NCBI GenBank assembly: GCA_900544065.1
Contig: UQTR01000008.1
Coordinates: forward strand, 1 to 39,815
Origin: an uncultured Collinsella sp.
GTDB lineage: Bacteria; Actinomycetota; Coriobacteriia; Coriobacteriales; Coriobacteriaceae
Direction of reading: 5' to 3'
Length of the DNA stretch: 39,815 nucleotides
Position 1 is the first letter of the stretch. Each line of letters starts with the position of its first letter. Shown here piece by piece: positions 14,814 to 22,771 of this stretch. The position numbers and the translations under genes were made by a program. The notes under the pieces are model-generated. The model worked only from the letters and a program-made list of their open reading frames with translations, was not told the origin of the DNA and made no database searches.

Positions 14814-15432
14814 GTTCTTGAACCGGCTGGGCGAGCTTCTGGCCTGCCTGCCGGCAGATCAGGTAAAGGAAACGCAGGAGTTCTACGCGGAGGCCATCGC
14901 CGACCGTATGGAGGACGGCATGACGGAGGCCGAGGCTGTGGCCGCCATGGGCACGCCCGGTGAGGTCGCCGAGGCAACGCTCGACGAACTGCCCGCCGTG
15001 CCGCGCGCGATCGCGAGGACCAAGCGCAAGAGCACGGCACTTCTATGGGCGCTCGCCATCGTGGGCTCTCCGGTATGGATTCCGCTGCTGCTCGCGTTCG
15101 TCGCCGTTGCCGCTGCAGTCTACATCTGTATTTGGGTTCTTGCGCTCTGCGTGTGGATCGTGGCCGCGGCATTCGGGGGCGCGGGCCTGGTAGGGCTCCT
15201 GTTCGCCGTGGACGGCATCATTATCGGGCATGTTCCGTACGTTTTGGCCTCGATGGGAATGGGATTCGCTTCCATCGGTGTGGCGCTCCTCACGGGAGCA
15301 GGCGCCTGGACGGCGTCCAAGCAGATCGCGCGCCTCTCTGCCCTTTGGGCGAAGCAAGCCGTTTCGCCCTTCTGGAAAGATCGAGGCAATAAGAGCCGCA
15401 TGGGCGCCGAAGCGGCGCCGCTCACGGCATAG
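14800..15432 (+). CDS. DUF1700 (HAAS-type) membrane protein
   Basis: The 210-residue protein has an N-terminal cytoplasmic helical domain of the DUF1700/HAAS type: FLNRLGELLACLPADQVKETQEFYAEAIADRMEDG and EAEAVAAMGTPGEVA. After a basic stretch (RTKRKS) come about four hydrophobic segments (roughly 80-110, 108-130, 125-150, 150-170), ending in a polar tail. The family is of unknown function. It is nearly always next to a PadR regulator and often a DUF4097 protein, and may sense membrane or envelope state. It overlaps padR and precedes a truncated DUF4097 gene by 14 bases. The ribosome-binding site is GGAGG within the padR 3' end. Confidence 0.85.
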   Translation: MTRDEFLNRLGELLACLPADQVKETQEFYAEAIADRMEDGMTEAEAVAAMGTPGEVAEATLDELPAVPRAIARTKRKSTALLWALAIVGSPVWIPLLLAFVAVAAAVYICIWVLALCVWIVAAAFGGAGLVGLLFAVDGIIIGHVPYVLASMGMGFASIGVALLTGAGAWTASKQIARLSALWAKQAVSPFWKDRGNKSRMGAEAAPLTA

Positions 15433-15446
15433 GAAGGAGTGCAAAC

Positions 15447-15710
15447 ATGTCCAGCGTAAAAAGGATTTACCTTGCCGTAGCGGGTGGGCTTGTTGCCACG
15501 GGGCTCGTCCTGGCTGCTATCGGATTTGTGGCCTCCGGCTTTAACCTCGCTGTGCTCAACACGCAGATCGACCTGCGCGATGACACCATCATTCTGGGTG
15601 GTGTTGAAATAGACGACCCGACAGGGCTTCCACTCATCGAGCAGCTTGCCGAGGTCGGCGAGATCCATATTGGATCTGCAACGACTGGTTCGTCTTCTCC
15701 TCGCAAATGA
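15447..15710 (+). pseudogene. Truncated DUF4097-type gene
   Basis: The 87-residue frame follows DUF1700 by 14 bases with GGAAGGAG before ATG. It begins with a basic N-terminus, one transmembrane helix (about 8-32, LAVAGGLVATGLVLAAIGFVASG), then TQIDLRDDTIILGGVEIDD. This is the start seen in DUF4097-type proteins of PadR-DUF1700 operons, which normally run about 250-350 residues with a repetitive beta domain. Here the frame ends after GSATTGSSSPRK, exactly where remnants of mobile-element genes begin. It is probably a 3'-deleted gene. A short functional protein is less likely. Confidence 0.65.
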
Positions 15711-15711
15711 T

Positions 15712-15866
15712 CGAGCTCGTAGCAGCCGTCCCCCCCTTCGGGCGCACCACGACGGGCATGAGCACGCCGCGCTCGGAGCCTTTTTGCGAGACCTTCCGTC
15801 ACGCTCTTCCTGCGTGGTGAACCGGTCATCGACCGACGAGAGGCTGATGGGAATCTCTCGACTTCG
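15712..15866 (-). pseudogene. Degenerate ParB-like gene fragment
   Basis: On the minus strand one frame reads SLSSVDDRFTTQEERD (about 15798-15845) and a second frame reads GVLMPVVVRPKGG (about 15730-15773), then a third frame gives DGCYEL after a run of seven G. These phrases match the N-terminus of plasmid/mobile-element ParB-like partition proteins (FTTQEERD ... GVLMPVVVRPKGDGYE). The central segment is deleted, the frame changes at least twice and the C-terminal DNA-binding part is missing. It is a dead relic of a plasmid or integrative element. Confidence 0.6.
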
Positions 15867-16037
15867 GGCCAATCCCGCTCACCGATCTGGTCTTCCTTCG
15901 TGATGCGCACATAAGCGAGCAGACACCGCGCAGTGCTTCAGCGCGGCCGCACTTCCACGTCTATGACGGAGGTGCCCGGCGGCGTCTTGGCAATCCCCTT
16001 GTTTGCAGGCGTTAGCGCGTGGGGATCGCCCACTCGG

Positions 16038-16166
16038 GGGTCGAGGCCGCCGAGGACGGCGGCGAACCTCGCGGTGTCATTCGACATCGCGAGGTTCCCG
16101 GACCATGACCACCTGGCCTCGTACCGCGGCATAGCCCCAAGGGTGAGGAGCTTCGGCACGTCGATC
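16038..16166 (+). pseudogene. IS110-family transposase fragment
   Basis: One plus-strand frame reads PRTAANLAVSFDIARFPDHD and continues DHDHLASYRGIAPRVRSFGTSI. This is the conserved C-terminal (Transposase_20-type) block of IS110/IS116 transposases, whose usual form is GPRTA...DI..FP...LASY.GLAP...SGTSI. There is no start codon context, N-terminal DEDD domain or stop nearby, and the frame simply runs antisense into livF. It is a short relic, so no intact insertion sequence is present. Confidence 0.65.
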
Positions 16167-16192
16167 AGGGCGCCCGCGCAGCGTCGGCCGGT

Positions 16193-16214
16193 CCGCCGTT
16201 CGGCAGAACGGCGG
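16193..16214 (-). terminator. Hairpin at the end of the liv operon
   Basis: CCGCCGTT/AACGGCGG, an 8-bp stem with a 6-base loop, starts 6 bases after the livF stop on the minus strand. There is no T-run, so termination would be inefficient or Rho-assisted. The remnant IS110 sequence begins just beyond. Confidence 0.45.
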
Positions 16215-16220
16215 AAGTCC

Positions 16221-16934
16221 CTAGCCGCCCAGGTAAGCCTTGCGGACGTTGTCGTCGTGCAGCAGCTCTTGGCCCGTGCCGGTCATGGTGATCTTGCCGG
16301 TCTCGAGCACGTAGCCGCGTGTGGCGATGGAAAGAGCCATCTGTGCGTTTTGCTCGACCAGAAGCACCGTGGTGCCGGCCTTGTGCAGGTCCTCAACAAT
16401 CTGGAAGATCTGTTCGATCAGAATCGGCGCCAGGCCCATGGAAGGCTCGTCGAGCATGAGCAGCTTGGGGTTACTCATAAGGGCACGGCCCATAACGAGC
16501 ATCTGCTGCTCGCCGCCCGAAAGGGTGCCGGCGACCTGGCGACGGCGCTCCTTCAGGCGCGGGAACTGCTCATAGACGCGCTCCAGGCCCGGAGCCACCG
16601 TGGACTTGGGCTGTGTATAAGCGCCCATCTCCAGGTTCTCCTCGACCGTCATCTGCAAAAAGGCGCGACGGCCCTCGGGGACCTGAGCCAGGCCCTTACC
16701 AACCAGCTTGTCGGCAGGCGTATGGGTAATGTCCTCGCCCATAAACTTGATGGAGCCGGTCTTGGAACGCAGCAGGCCCGAGACGGTCTTAAGCGTCGTG
16801 GACTTACCGGCGCCGTTGGCACCGATCAGAGCCACGATCTCGCCCTCGTTGACGTTAAAGGAGATGTCCTTGATGGCGTGGATAGCGCCGTACCAGACGT
16901 TGATGTTGTAGACGGAAAGCATCGGCTCTGCCAT
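16221..16934 (-). CDS. livF: Branched-chain amino acid ABC transporter ATPase LivF
   Basis: One of the two ATPases of the high-affinity Leu/Ile/Val importer. The 237-residue sequence has Walker A GANGAGKST (38-46), ABC signature LSGGEQQ (138-144), Walker B LLMLDEP (158-164) and the LivF-type phrases GLAQVPEGRRAF and MGLAPILIEQIF. It acts as a cytoplasmic partner of LivG bound to the LivHM membrane pair. It begins on the base after the livG stop, with AAGGGGGAG before ATG, and is the last gene of livH-M-G-F. Length and motifs are intact. Confidence 0.96.
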   Translation of the reverse strand: MAEPMLSVYNINVWYGAIHAIKDISFNVNEGEIVALIGANGAGKSTTLKTVSGLLRSKTGSIKFMGEDITHTPADKLVGKGLAQVPEGRRAFLQMTVEENLEMGAYTQPKSTVAPGLERVYEQFPRLKERRRQVAGTLSGGEQQMLVMGRALMSNPKLLMLDEPSMGLAPILIEQIFQIVEDLHKAGTTVLLVEQNAQMALSIATRGYVLETGKITMTGTGQELLHDDNVRKAYLGG

Positions 16935-17795
16935 TTAGTTCTCCCCCTTATCCTGCTTGCCCAGATACGCCTCGATAACGGCGTCGTTGTTCTGGATTTC
17001 CTCGGCCGTGCCCTTGGCGATGACCTTACCAAAGTTGAGCACACAGATGCCCTCGCAAATATTCATGACGAGCGACATGTCGTGCTCGATAAGCATGATG
17101 GCAATGCCGAAGGTGTCGCGAATCTTAACGATGTTCTCCATGAGTTCCGCGGTCTCGGACGGGTTCATGCCGGCGGCAGGCTCGTCGAGCAGCAGCAGTT
17201 TGGGGTTGGTGGCAAGCGCGCGGACGATCTCCAGACGACGCTGGGCGCCGTAAGGCAGCGAGCCAGCCTGCTCGTTTGCCAGATGCTCCATATCAAAGAT
17301 GGACAGCAGCTCCATGGCACGCTCGTGGGCGGCCTTCTCGTGCTTCCAATACGTCGGCAGGCGCAGCACGCCCTCAAAGCCGGAGTAACGCTCCTGGTTA
17401 TGCAGGCCGACCTTAACGTTATCCTCCACCGTCATGGTGTTGAACAGACGAATGTTCTGGAAGGTACGAGCAATACCCATACGGTTGACCTGATAGACCG
17501 ACTTACCCGAGGTGTCCTCGCCGTCGAGCAGGATGGTGCCGTGCGTGGGCTGGTACACCTTGGTGAGCAGGTTGAAGACCGTGGTCTTGCCGGCACCGTT
17601 GGGGCCGATCAGACCGGCGATCTCGGTCTTGCCGATAGTCAGGCTAAAGTCGTCGACTGCCTTAAGGCCGCCAAACTCAATGCCCAAGTGGATGCACTCG
17701 AGTGCCGGGCGCTCGCCCAGGTCACGATCGGGAACGATGGCGCCAGAAGGATACGGGACCATCTTGCCCTTGTTGAACTCAAATTTACTGGACAT
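16935..17795 (-). CDS. livG: Branched-chain amino acid ABC transporter ATPase LivG
   Basis: Second ATPase of the Liv importer, 286 residues. Walker A is GPNGAGKTT (64-72), Walker B LLLLDEPAAG, with H-loop MLIEHDMSLV and the LivG-type phrases NRMGIARTFQNIRLF and LVMNICEGICVLNFGKVIA. The N-terminus is about 30 residues longer than typical LivG, with basic and proline residues. ATG 17795 has a perfect AAGGAGGTGA upstream, so this start is secure. It overlaps livM by 11 bases and abuts livF. Confidence 0.96.
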   Translation of the reverse strand: MSSKFEFNKGKMVPYPSGAIVPDRDLGERPALECIHLGIEFGGLKAVDDFSLTIGKTEIAGLIGPNGAGKTTVFNLLTKVYQPTHGTILLDGEDTSGKSVYQVNRMGIARTFQNIRLFNTMTVEDNVKVGLHNQERYSGFEGVLRLPTYWKHEKAAHERAMELLSIFDMEHLANEQAGSLPYGAQRRLEIVRALATNPKLLLLDEPAAGMNPSETAELMENIVKIRDTFGIAIMLIEHDMSLVMNICEGICVLNFGKVIAKGTAEEIQNNDAVIEAYLGKQDKGEN

Positions 17796-18864
17796 CGGCT
17801 GTCACCTCCTTCTTGGAAGCAAAGCGGTCCTTGACGCGACCGAAGAACGCCTTGAGCTGCGGGTTATTAGTAAAGACCATGACCAGGATCAGCACGATGG
17901 CGTAGATGAGCATGCGGTAGTCCGAGAACTGACGGAGCAGCTCGGGGAGCACCGTGAGCAGCGCCGCGGCGATAACGGAGCCGCGCATGTTGCCCAGGCC
18001 GCCCAGGACCACGAACACCAGGATGAGGATGGACGTGTTGAAGTCGAACTTGGTGGCGGAGAGCTGCGAGAAGTTACCGCCGAAGAGAGCTCCGGCAGCA
18101 CCGGCGAGGGCAGCGGAAACCACGAAGGCGATCATGCGGTACTCGGTGACGGAGATGCCTACGGACTCGGCTGCAATCTTGTTATCGCGCACGGCCATGA
18201 TGGCACGGCCGGTACGGCTGCGAACCAGGTTGAGCACGATCACGAGTGCGACCATGACTAGGATGGCACCGGCGAGGAAGGTCGAGTACGTCGACACGCC
18301 CGAGGCGCCCTGGGCACCCTTGATGATGGCGGTGCCGTCCTCGAGCAGGTGCAGGTCGTCGATCGTAGAGTTGCCCGTGATGTTAAAGATCACATGCAGG
18401 CCGCGCGAGTCGACGCCCACGATAAGGCAAGTGACGATCTCTTTGATGATCTCGCCAAAAGCCAGCGTCACGATGGCCAGATAGTCGCCGCTCAGGCGCA
18501 GGACCGGGATACCGATCAAGAAGCCCAAGACGGCAGCGGCGATAGCGCCGACCACGATGCTGATGATAAGGCGCACCGGATCGGAGGGAACGGCACTCTC
18601 GAGGGCGACCGCGGTGACGATGCCCGTGTAGGCACCGACACTCATAAAGCCCGCATGGCCCAGCGACAGATCGCCCGCGATGCCGACGACAAGGTTGAGG
18701 GAAATGGCCATGACGATGTAGGCCGTAATAGGGACCAACTGACCGGCGATCATGCGCGGAATCATGTGGTTGGACTGCATAAAGAACACGATGGCGAACG
18801 CCACAAGGCACATGGCGTACGTAACAAAGTCGTGACGCGTCTGCTTGTCTTTAAGAAACTTCAT
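17785..18864 (-). CDS. livM: Branched-chain amino acid ABC transporter permease LivM
   Basis: Membrane permease of the Liv importer, about 359 residues with eight to ten hydrophobic segments. Family features include MAISLNLVVGIAGDLSLGHAGFM, YLAIVTLAFGEIIKEI and VLGGLGNMRGSVIAA. ATG 18864 has AGGTG six bases upstream. GTG 18873, adjacent to the livH stop, is a possible alternative and adds three residues. The 3' end overlaps livG, so coupled translation is likely. Confidence 0.94.
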   Translation of the reverse strand: MKFLKDKQTRHDFVTYAMCLVAFAIVFFMQSNHMIPRMIAGQLVPITAYIVMAISLNLVVGIAGDLSLGHAGFMSVGAYTGIVTAVALESAVPSDPVRLIISIVVGAIAAAVLGFLIGIPVLRLSGDYLAIVTLAFGEIIKEIVTCLIVGVDSRGLHVIFNITGNSTIDDLHLLEDGTAIIKGAQGASGVSTYSTFLAGAILVMVALVIVLNLVRSRTGRAIMAVRDNKIAAESVGISVTEYRMIAFVVSAALAGAAGALFGGNFSQLSATKFDFNTSILILVFVVLGGLGNMRGSVIAAALLTVLPELLRQFSDYRMLIYAIVLILVMVFTNNPQLKAFFGRVKDRFASKKEVTADVQ

Positions 18865-18873
18865 AACGCTCAC

Positions 18874-19755
18874 CTACACCTTCTCGGGGACGTACTTGCC
18901 CAAGAGGCCGGCAGGCTTGACGAGCAGGACGATGATCAGAACACCAAAGACGATGGAGTTGGCAAGGCTCGTGGAAATGTAAGCCTGTGCCATCGCCTCG
19001 ATGATGCCGATGAGAATGCCACCGACAAAGGCACCGGGGATGGAGCCGATACCGCCGAAGACGGCAGCGTCGAAGGCCTTGATGCCAGGCATGGCGCCCG
19101 TGGTGGGTTGCAGGACCGGCGAGTAGGAGCACAGGAGCACACCGGCGATGGCGGCAAGGGCGGAGCCGATGGCAAACGTCATCGAGATGGTACGGTTGAC
19201 GTTGATGCCCATGAGCTGAGCGGCGGCTTTGTCCTCGGACACGGCGCGCATGGCTTTGCCCATCTTGGTCTTACCTGTAAAGAACATCAGGCCGGCCATG
19301 ATAACCAGGCAGGCGACGATGGTGACGAGCGAGACGGCGCTTACATTGAACTTGGCCAAGAACTCCGGCACCTGGAAGGTGACGAGCGAAGTGAAGTTCT
19401 TGGGCGTGGCGCCCCACAGAAGCTGCGCGGCGTTCTGCAGGAAGTAAGACACGCCGATGGCCGTGATCAAAACGGCCAGCGGGCCCGCCTGACGCAGCGG
19501 CTTGTATGCCAGACCCTCGATGAGAACACCGAGAACGGTACAGACCACACAAGAGAGAATTACAGATGCCCAGCCCGGGAGGCCGAGATACGACGTGGCG
19601 CAGAACGAGACATAGGCACCGACCATGATAACGTCGCCGTGAGCGAAGTTCAGCATCTTGGCGATGCCATAGACCATGGTGTAGCCCAACGCGATGATGG
19701 CGTAGACGCTGCCCATGGACAGGCCGTTGACCAGGTATTGGATAAAGACCGTCAT
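18874..19755 (-). CDS. livH: Branched-chain amino acid ABC transporter permease LivH
   Basis: Second permease of the Liv importer, 293 residues, eight or so transmembrane segments. It begins FIQYLVNGLSMGSVYAIIALGYTMVYGIAKMLNFAHGDV, the classic LivH N-terminus, and contains MRAVSEDKAAAQLMGINVNRTI (the cytoplasmic EAA-like loop). ATG 19755 is chosen because GGGGG lies nine bases upstream; the nearer in-frame ATG at 19764 abuts that site. It follows the binding-protein gene after 139 bases that contain hairpins. Confidence 0.95.
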   Translation of the reverse strand: MTVFIQYLVNGLSMGSVYAIIALGYTMVYGIAKMLNFAHGDVIMVGAYVSFCATSYLGLPGWASVILSCVVCTVLGVLIEGLAYKPLRQAGPLAVLITAIGVSYFLQNAAQLLWGATPKNFTSLVTFQVPEFLAKFNVSAVSLVTIVACLVIMAGLMFFTGKTKMGKAMRAVSEDKAAAQLMGINVNRTISMTFAIGSALAAIAGVLLCSYSPVLQPTTGAMPGIKAFDAAVFGGIGSIPGAFVGGILIGIIEAMAQAYISTSLANSIVFGVLIIVLLVKPAGLLGKYVPEKV

Positions 19756-19801
19756 GTTCCACATCCCCCTTTCGAATAGGTTTCCAGTTAATGTATGAAA
19801 C

Positions 19802-19821
19802 AGGGACGTTACACTGTCCCT
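19802..19821. repeat. Small hairpin in the livJ-livH gap
   Basis: AGGGAC/GTCCCT close an 8-base loop (GTTACACT). It contains the GGGACGTT phrase that also occurs in the repeat upstream of padR, so it may be a fragment of the same dispersed element. Confidence 0.45.
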
Positions 19822-19832
19822 AGATACCAAGC

Positions 19833-19862
19833 AAGCAGGGAAGGCCAAAACCTCCCCTGCTT
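19833..19862 (-). terminator. Intercistronic stem-loop after the binding-protein gene
   Basis: AAGCAGGG and CCCTGCTT form an 8-bp outer stem with AGG/CCT inside and a TTTT-GG loop. It starts 33 bases after the binding-protein stop, with no T-run after it. In Liv operons such a hairpin typically lets the abundant binding protein exceed the membrane subunits, by partial termination or by protecting the upstream mRNA. Confidence 0.55.
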
Positions 19863-19894
19863 GGGATCAAAACCGCTCTATGTAAGGCGGCTTA

Positions 19895-21082
19895 TTAGGC
19901 CTGTACGTACTTGCCGTCGGTGATGACGTACGCCGTGGGCTCCTTCTGGACCTGGCCCTTATCGTTCCAGGTGAGCTTGCCGGTCAGACCGTCAACGGTA
20001 ATCTTGAGCATAGCCTTAGGCAGCTTCTCGGCGACCTCGGTCGGGTCGGCGTCGACACCAAGACCGGCCTCCTCGAGGGCCTCGGCCACCGCGTGCACGC
20101 CGTCGTAAGCGTCGGCGGCAAACTGGTCCGGAGTCTCGCCATACTTATCCTTGTAAGCGTTGACGAAGTCGGCGTTCTTCTCGTCGTCGGCGGAGAACGG
20201 GGTCATGAGCAGCAGGCCCTCGGCAAGAGAGGTGTCGAAGCCCTCAACGCCCAGGATGCCGTCCATGCCGTCGCAGCCCATCATCTTGACGTCGTAGCCC
20301 ATGTCCTTGGCGTTCTTGAGCAGGACGGACGCCGGCGTGTAGTAGATCGGCGCAAAGATCATGGTAGCGCCGGCCTGCTTGGCCTTGGTGAGCTGGTTGG
20401 TAAAGCTCGTGGCGGAGTCGTCCTTAAAGGTCTCCTCGTCAACAATCTCGAGCTTGGATTTAGCGGCCTGAACCTTAAAGGAATCTGCGATGCCCGAAGA
20501 ATAGGCGTCGCCGGAGTTATAGAACAGCACGAACTTCTCGTCCGCATACTTCTGCGCCAGGAACTTGGCAGCGTTGACGCCCTGGTTGGGATCGGTAAAG
20601 CAAACCTGGAAGACGCAATCCTTGCCCTTGGTGACGTCCTCGGAGGACGCGGACGGAGTGATCATGAACGTCTCGGGGTCGTTACCGCACTCGGCGGCAA
20701 CGGCAACCGACGCACCCGTGGTGGTCGGGCCGACGAGGGCCTGCATGCCCCAGTCGAGCAGGGTGTTAAAGGCGTTGACGGCCTTCTCGCCGTCGGCCTG
20801 GTCATCCTCGGCCTTGCTGGCAAGCGGCAGCTCCTTGGTCGAGAAATCCTTGCAGCCAAGCTCGACACCCTGGGTAACGGACTTGCCGTAGGACGCGTTG
20901 GCGCCGGTCAGCGGGCCGATGGTGCCGATCTTAAACGAAGCGTCGCCCGAAGCGGAACCGCTGTCGCCGCCGTTGGAGGAGCAGCCAGCTAGAATAGACA
21001 TCGCCCCCAGACCTGCTGCGCTCGCGATAACGCTCCTGCGATTCATAACAGGGTTCAATGACTTACCGGTGAGGCTCGACAT
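19895..21082 (-). CDS. livJ: Branched-chain amino acid-binding lipoprotein (copy 1)
   Basis: Periplasmic-binding-type lipoprotein that captures Leu/Ile/Val for the LivHMGF permease, 395 residues. The signal has NRRSVIASAAGLGAMSILAGC with lipobox ILAGC, so it is anchored to the membrane outside the cell. The twin Arg before the hydrophobic segment suggests Tat export. Mature features are FKIGTIGPLTG, ALVGPTTTGASVAV, FYNSGDAYSSGIADSF and AADAYDGVHAVAEAL. The start ATG 21082 follows GAGAGGAGAG. It is first in line before livH and is highly similar to the next gene upstream. Confidence 0.94.
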   Translation of the reverse strand: MSSLTGKSLNPVMNRRSVIASAAGLGAMSILAGCSSNGGDSGSASGDASFKIGTIGPLTGANASYGKSVTQGVELGCKDFSTKELPLASKAEDDQADGEKAVNAFNTLLDWGMQALVGPTTTGASVAVAAECGNDPETFMITPSASSEDVTKGKDCVFQVCFTDPNQGVNAAKFLAQKYADEKFVLFYNSGDAYSSGIADSFKVQAAKSKLEIVDEETFKDDSATSFTNQLTKAKQAGATMIFAPIYYTPASVLLKNAKDMGYDVKMMGCDGMDGILGVEGFDTSLAEGLLLMTPFSADDEKNADFVNAYKDKYGETPDQFAADAYDGVHAVAEALEEAGLGVDADPTEVAEKLPKAMLKITVDGLTGKLTWNDKGQVQKEPTAYVITDGKYVQA

Positions 21083-21353
21083 GCGGCTCTCCTCTCAAAT
21101 CTCGTCGGGTTTCGGTTGCCCGACAGGCCATCCTTCGCCGTGTTTGGCGTTCGCAAAATAGTAGACGCTTTAGTTGAGAAAAGTGGCGATTATTTCAACT
21201 TTTCTTTTGTTTTGTCCGTTTATCCATAATTATGCGTATTTCTATTGGTTTATGCAGTTTAGCCACTTTATTGTGTGAAAGTAATGTTTCCATTCCGTTA
21301 CAAGCGTCCCTGCCCTGATTAAAACAGCCTCACCGGTAGCGCTTTATGCGCAC
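21083..21353. promoter_or_regulatory. AT-rich spacer between the two binding-protein genes
   Basis: No gene is visible. The stretch is markedly AT-rich compared with its surroundings. It has interleaved inverted repeats (AAAAGT/ACTTTT with 13 bases between; GTTGA/TCAAC with 16) at about 21174-21207. It probably carries the promoter and operator of copy 1 and the end of copy 2 (a small GCGC/GCGC hairpin near 21338-21352). No clear -35/-10 pair stood out. Confidence 0.4.
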
Positions 21354-22520
21354 TTAGGCGGCGATGTACTTGCCGTCCTGGATCACATAGGCTGTAGCGG
21401 GCTTCTCGACTTGGCCCTCGTCGTTCCACGTGAGCTCGCCCGTCAGGCCCTCGATCTTGATCTTGCGCATGGCCTTGGCAAGATCGCCGGCAATGTCGGC
21501 GCCGTCGGCCGTGATGTCGATGTCTGCCTTATCGATAGCCTCGACAATCGCATGGACGCAGTCATAGGCATCGGCGGCAAACTGGTTGGGCGTCTCGTCG
21601 TAGGCGTCCTTATATGCCTTGACGAAGTCGGCGTTCTTCTCATCGTCGGCAGAGAACGGGGTCATGAGCAGCACGCCCTCGGCAAGAGAGGTGTCGAAGC
21701 CCTCAACGGAGAGCAGGCCGTCCATGCCGTCGGTGCCCATGAGGGTCATGTCGTAGCCCATGTCCTTGGCGTTCTTGAGCAAAACGGACGCCGGCGTGTA
21801 ATAGATCGGCGCAAAGATGAGTGTGGCGCCGGCCTCCTTGGCCTTGGTGAGCTGGTTGGTAAAGCTCGTGGAAGAGTCGTCCTTAAAGGTCTCGGTATCG
21901 ACGATGTCGAGCTTGGATGCCTTGGCCTGCTCGGCAAAGGCGTCGGCAACACCCGAGCTGTACGTATCGCCGGAGTTGTAAAACAGGGCGATCTTGGCGT
22001 CTGCATACTTCTCGGCCAAAAACTTGGCAGCACTCGCGCCCATGGTGGGGTCGGTAAAGCAAACCTGGAAAACCGTGGTCTTGTCCTTGGTGACGTCGAG
22101 GGACGAAGCAGAGGGCGTGACCATGAGCATATCGTCGGCGATCTCGCCCGAGACAGCGACGGCGGCACCAGTCGTGACGGGGCCGACGAGCGCCTGCATG
22201 CCCCAGTCGCACAGGGTATTGAAGGCGTTGATAGCCTTCTCGCCGTCGGCGACGTCATCCTCGGACTTAAGCGAGAGTTTGAGGTCCTTGGTCGAGAAAT
22301 CCTTGGCGGCAAGCTTGGCACCCTTCTCGGCCGAAACGCCATAGGTTGCCGCGGCGCCGGTCAGAGGGCCGATGACACCGATCTTGAAGGTCTTGCCGTC
22401 ATCGGCGGAGCCGCCGTCCGAGCCACCCGACGAGCAACCAGCGAGTGCGGCGGTACTGCCGAGCGCCGCAGCGCCGGCGAGAAAGTTCCTACGGCTGAGC
22501 GTGCTGTTGATGTTGAACAT
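21354..22520 (-). CDS. Branched-chain amino acid-binding lipoprotein (copy 2)
   Basis: A 388-residue paralogue of the gene downstream. The signal has a clear twin-arginine motif LSRRNFLAGAAALGS and lipobox ALAGC, so it is an exported lipoprotein. The two proteins share long blocks such as LTKAKEAGATLIFAPIYYTP/LTKAKQAGATMIFAPIYYTP and SVLLKNAKDMGYD, and GFDTSLAEG through NADFV, implying a fairly recent tandem duplication. They differ at several pocket-region residues (for example MGCDG vs MGTDG), so ligand preference may have diverged. ATG 22520 follows AAGGGGG. It likely delivers to the same LivHMGF permease. It could be an independent unit, because a 271-base spacer follows. Confidence 0.92.
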   Translation of the reverse strand: MFNINSTLSRRNFLAGAAALGSTAALAGCSSGGSDGGSADDGKTFKIGVIGPLTGAAATYGVSAEKGAKLAAKDFSTKDLKLSLKSEDDVADGEKAINAFNTLCDWGMQALVGPVTTGAAVAVSGEIADDMLMVTPSASSLDVTKDKTTVFQVCFTDPTMGASAAKFLAEKYADAKIALFYNSGDTYSSGVADAFAEQAKASKLDIVDTETFKDDSSTSFTNQLTKAKEAGATLIFAPIYYTPASVLLKNAKDMGYDMTLMGTDGMDGLLSVEGFDTSLAEGVLLMTPFSADDEKNADFVKAYKDAYDETPNQFAADAYDCVHAIVEAIDKADIDITADGADIAGDLAKAMRKIKIEGLTGELTWNDEGQVEKPATAYVIQDGKYIAA

Positions 22521-22771
22521 GGTGTCCCCCTTTTTCGCTGGCCGCGGTGCGGCCGTCTTGCGGTACAGGGCAAACCTTATGGCGCAAACGTTGACAGTTT
22601 GTTACGGAGTTCCGTTTGTAGCGAGCATGTTTCCAATGTTTCCGCAGCGTTTCGGGGGTGCCGTTTTGTGCGACTCCTGTTGCTTGGCGAGCACGCGCCC
22701 TCGGTTCACGCTAGAATGCACTCAACCTTTAAGCGGTTAATCCATCCATAAGATGCACGAAGGAGCTATCT
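22521..22771. promoter_or_regulatory. Divergent spacer of the binding protein and hom
   Basis: This 251-base spacer separates genes reading outward. For hom, TAGAAT (22712-22717) is a plausible -10 box, with no good -35. No riboswitch (for example a T-box, SAM or lysine type) was recognised. Confidence 0.3.

Noticed and set aside
15933..17834. Long plus-strand open frame of 633 codons
   Set aside because: Except for the IS110 fragment near its start, it is antisense to livF and livG. The high-GC codon bias of those genes keeps the opposite frame open.
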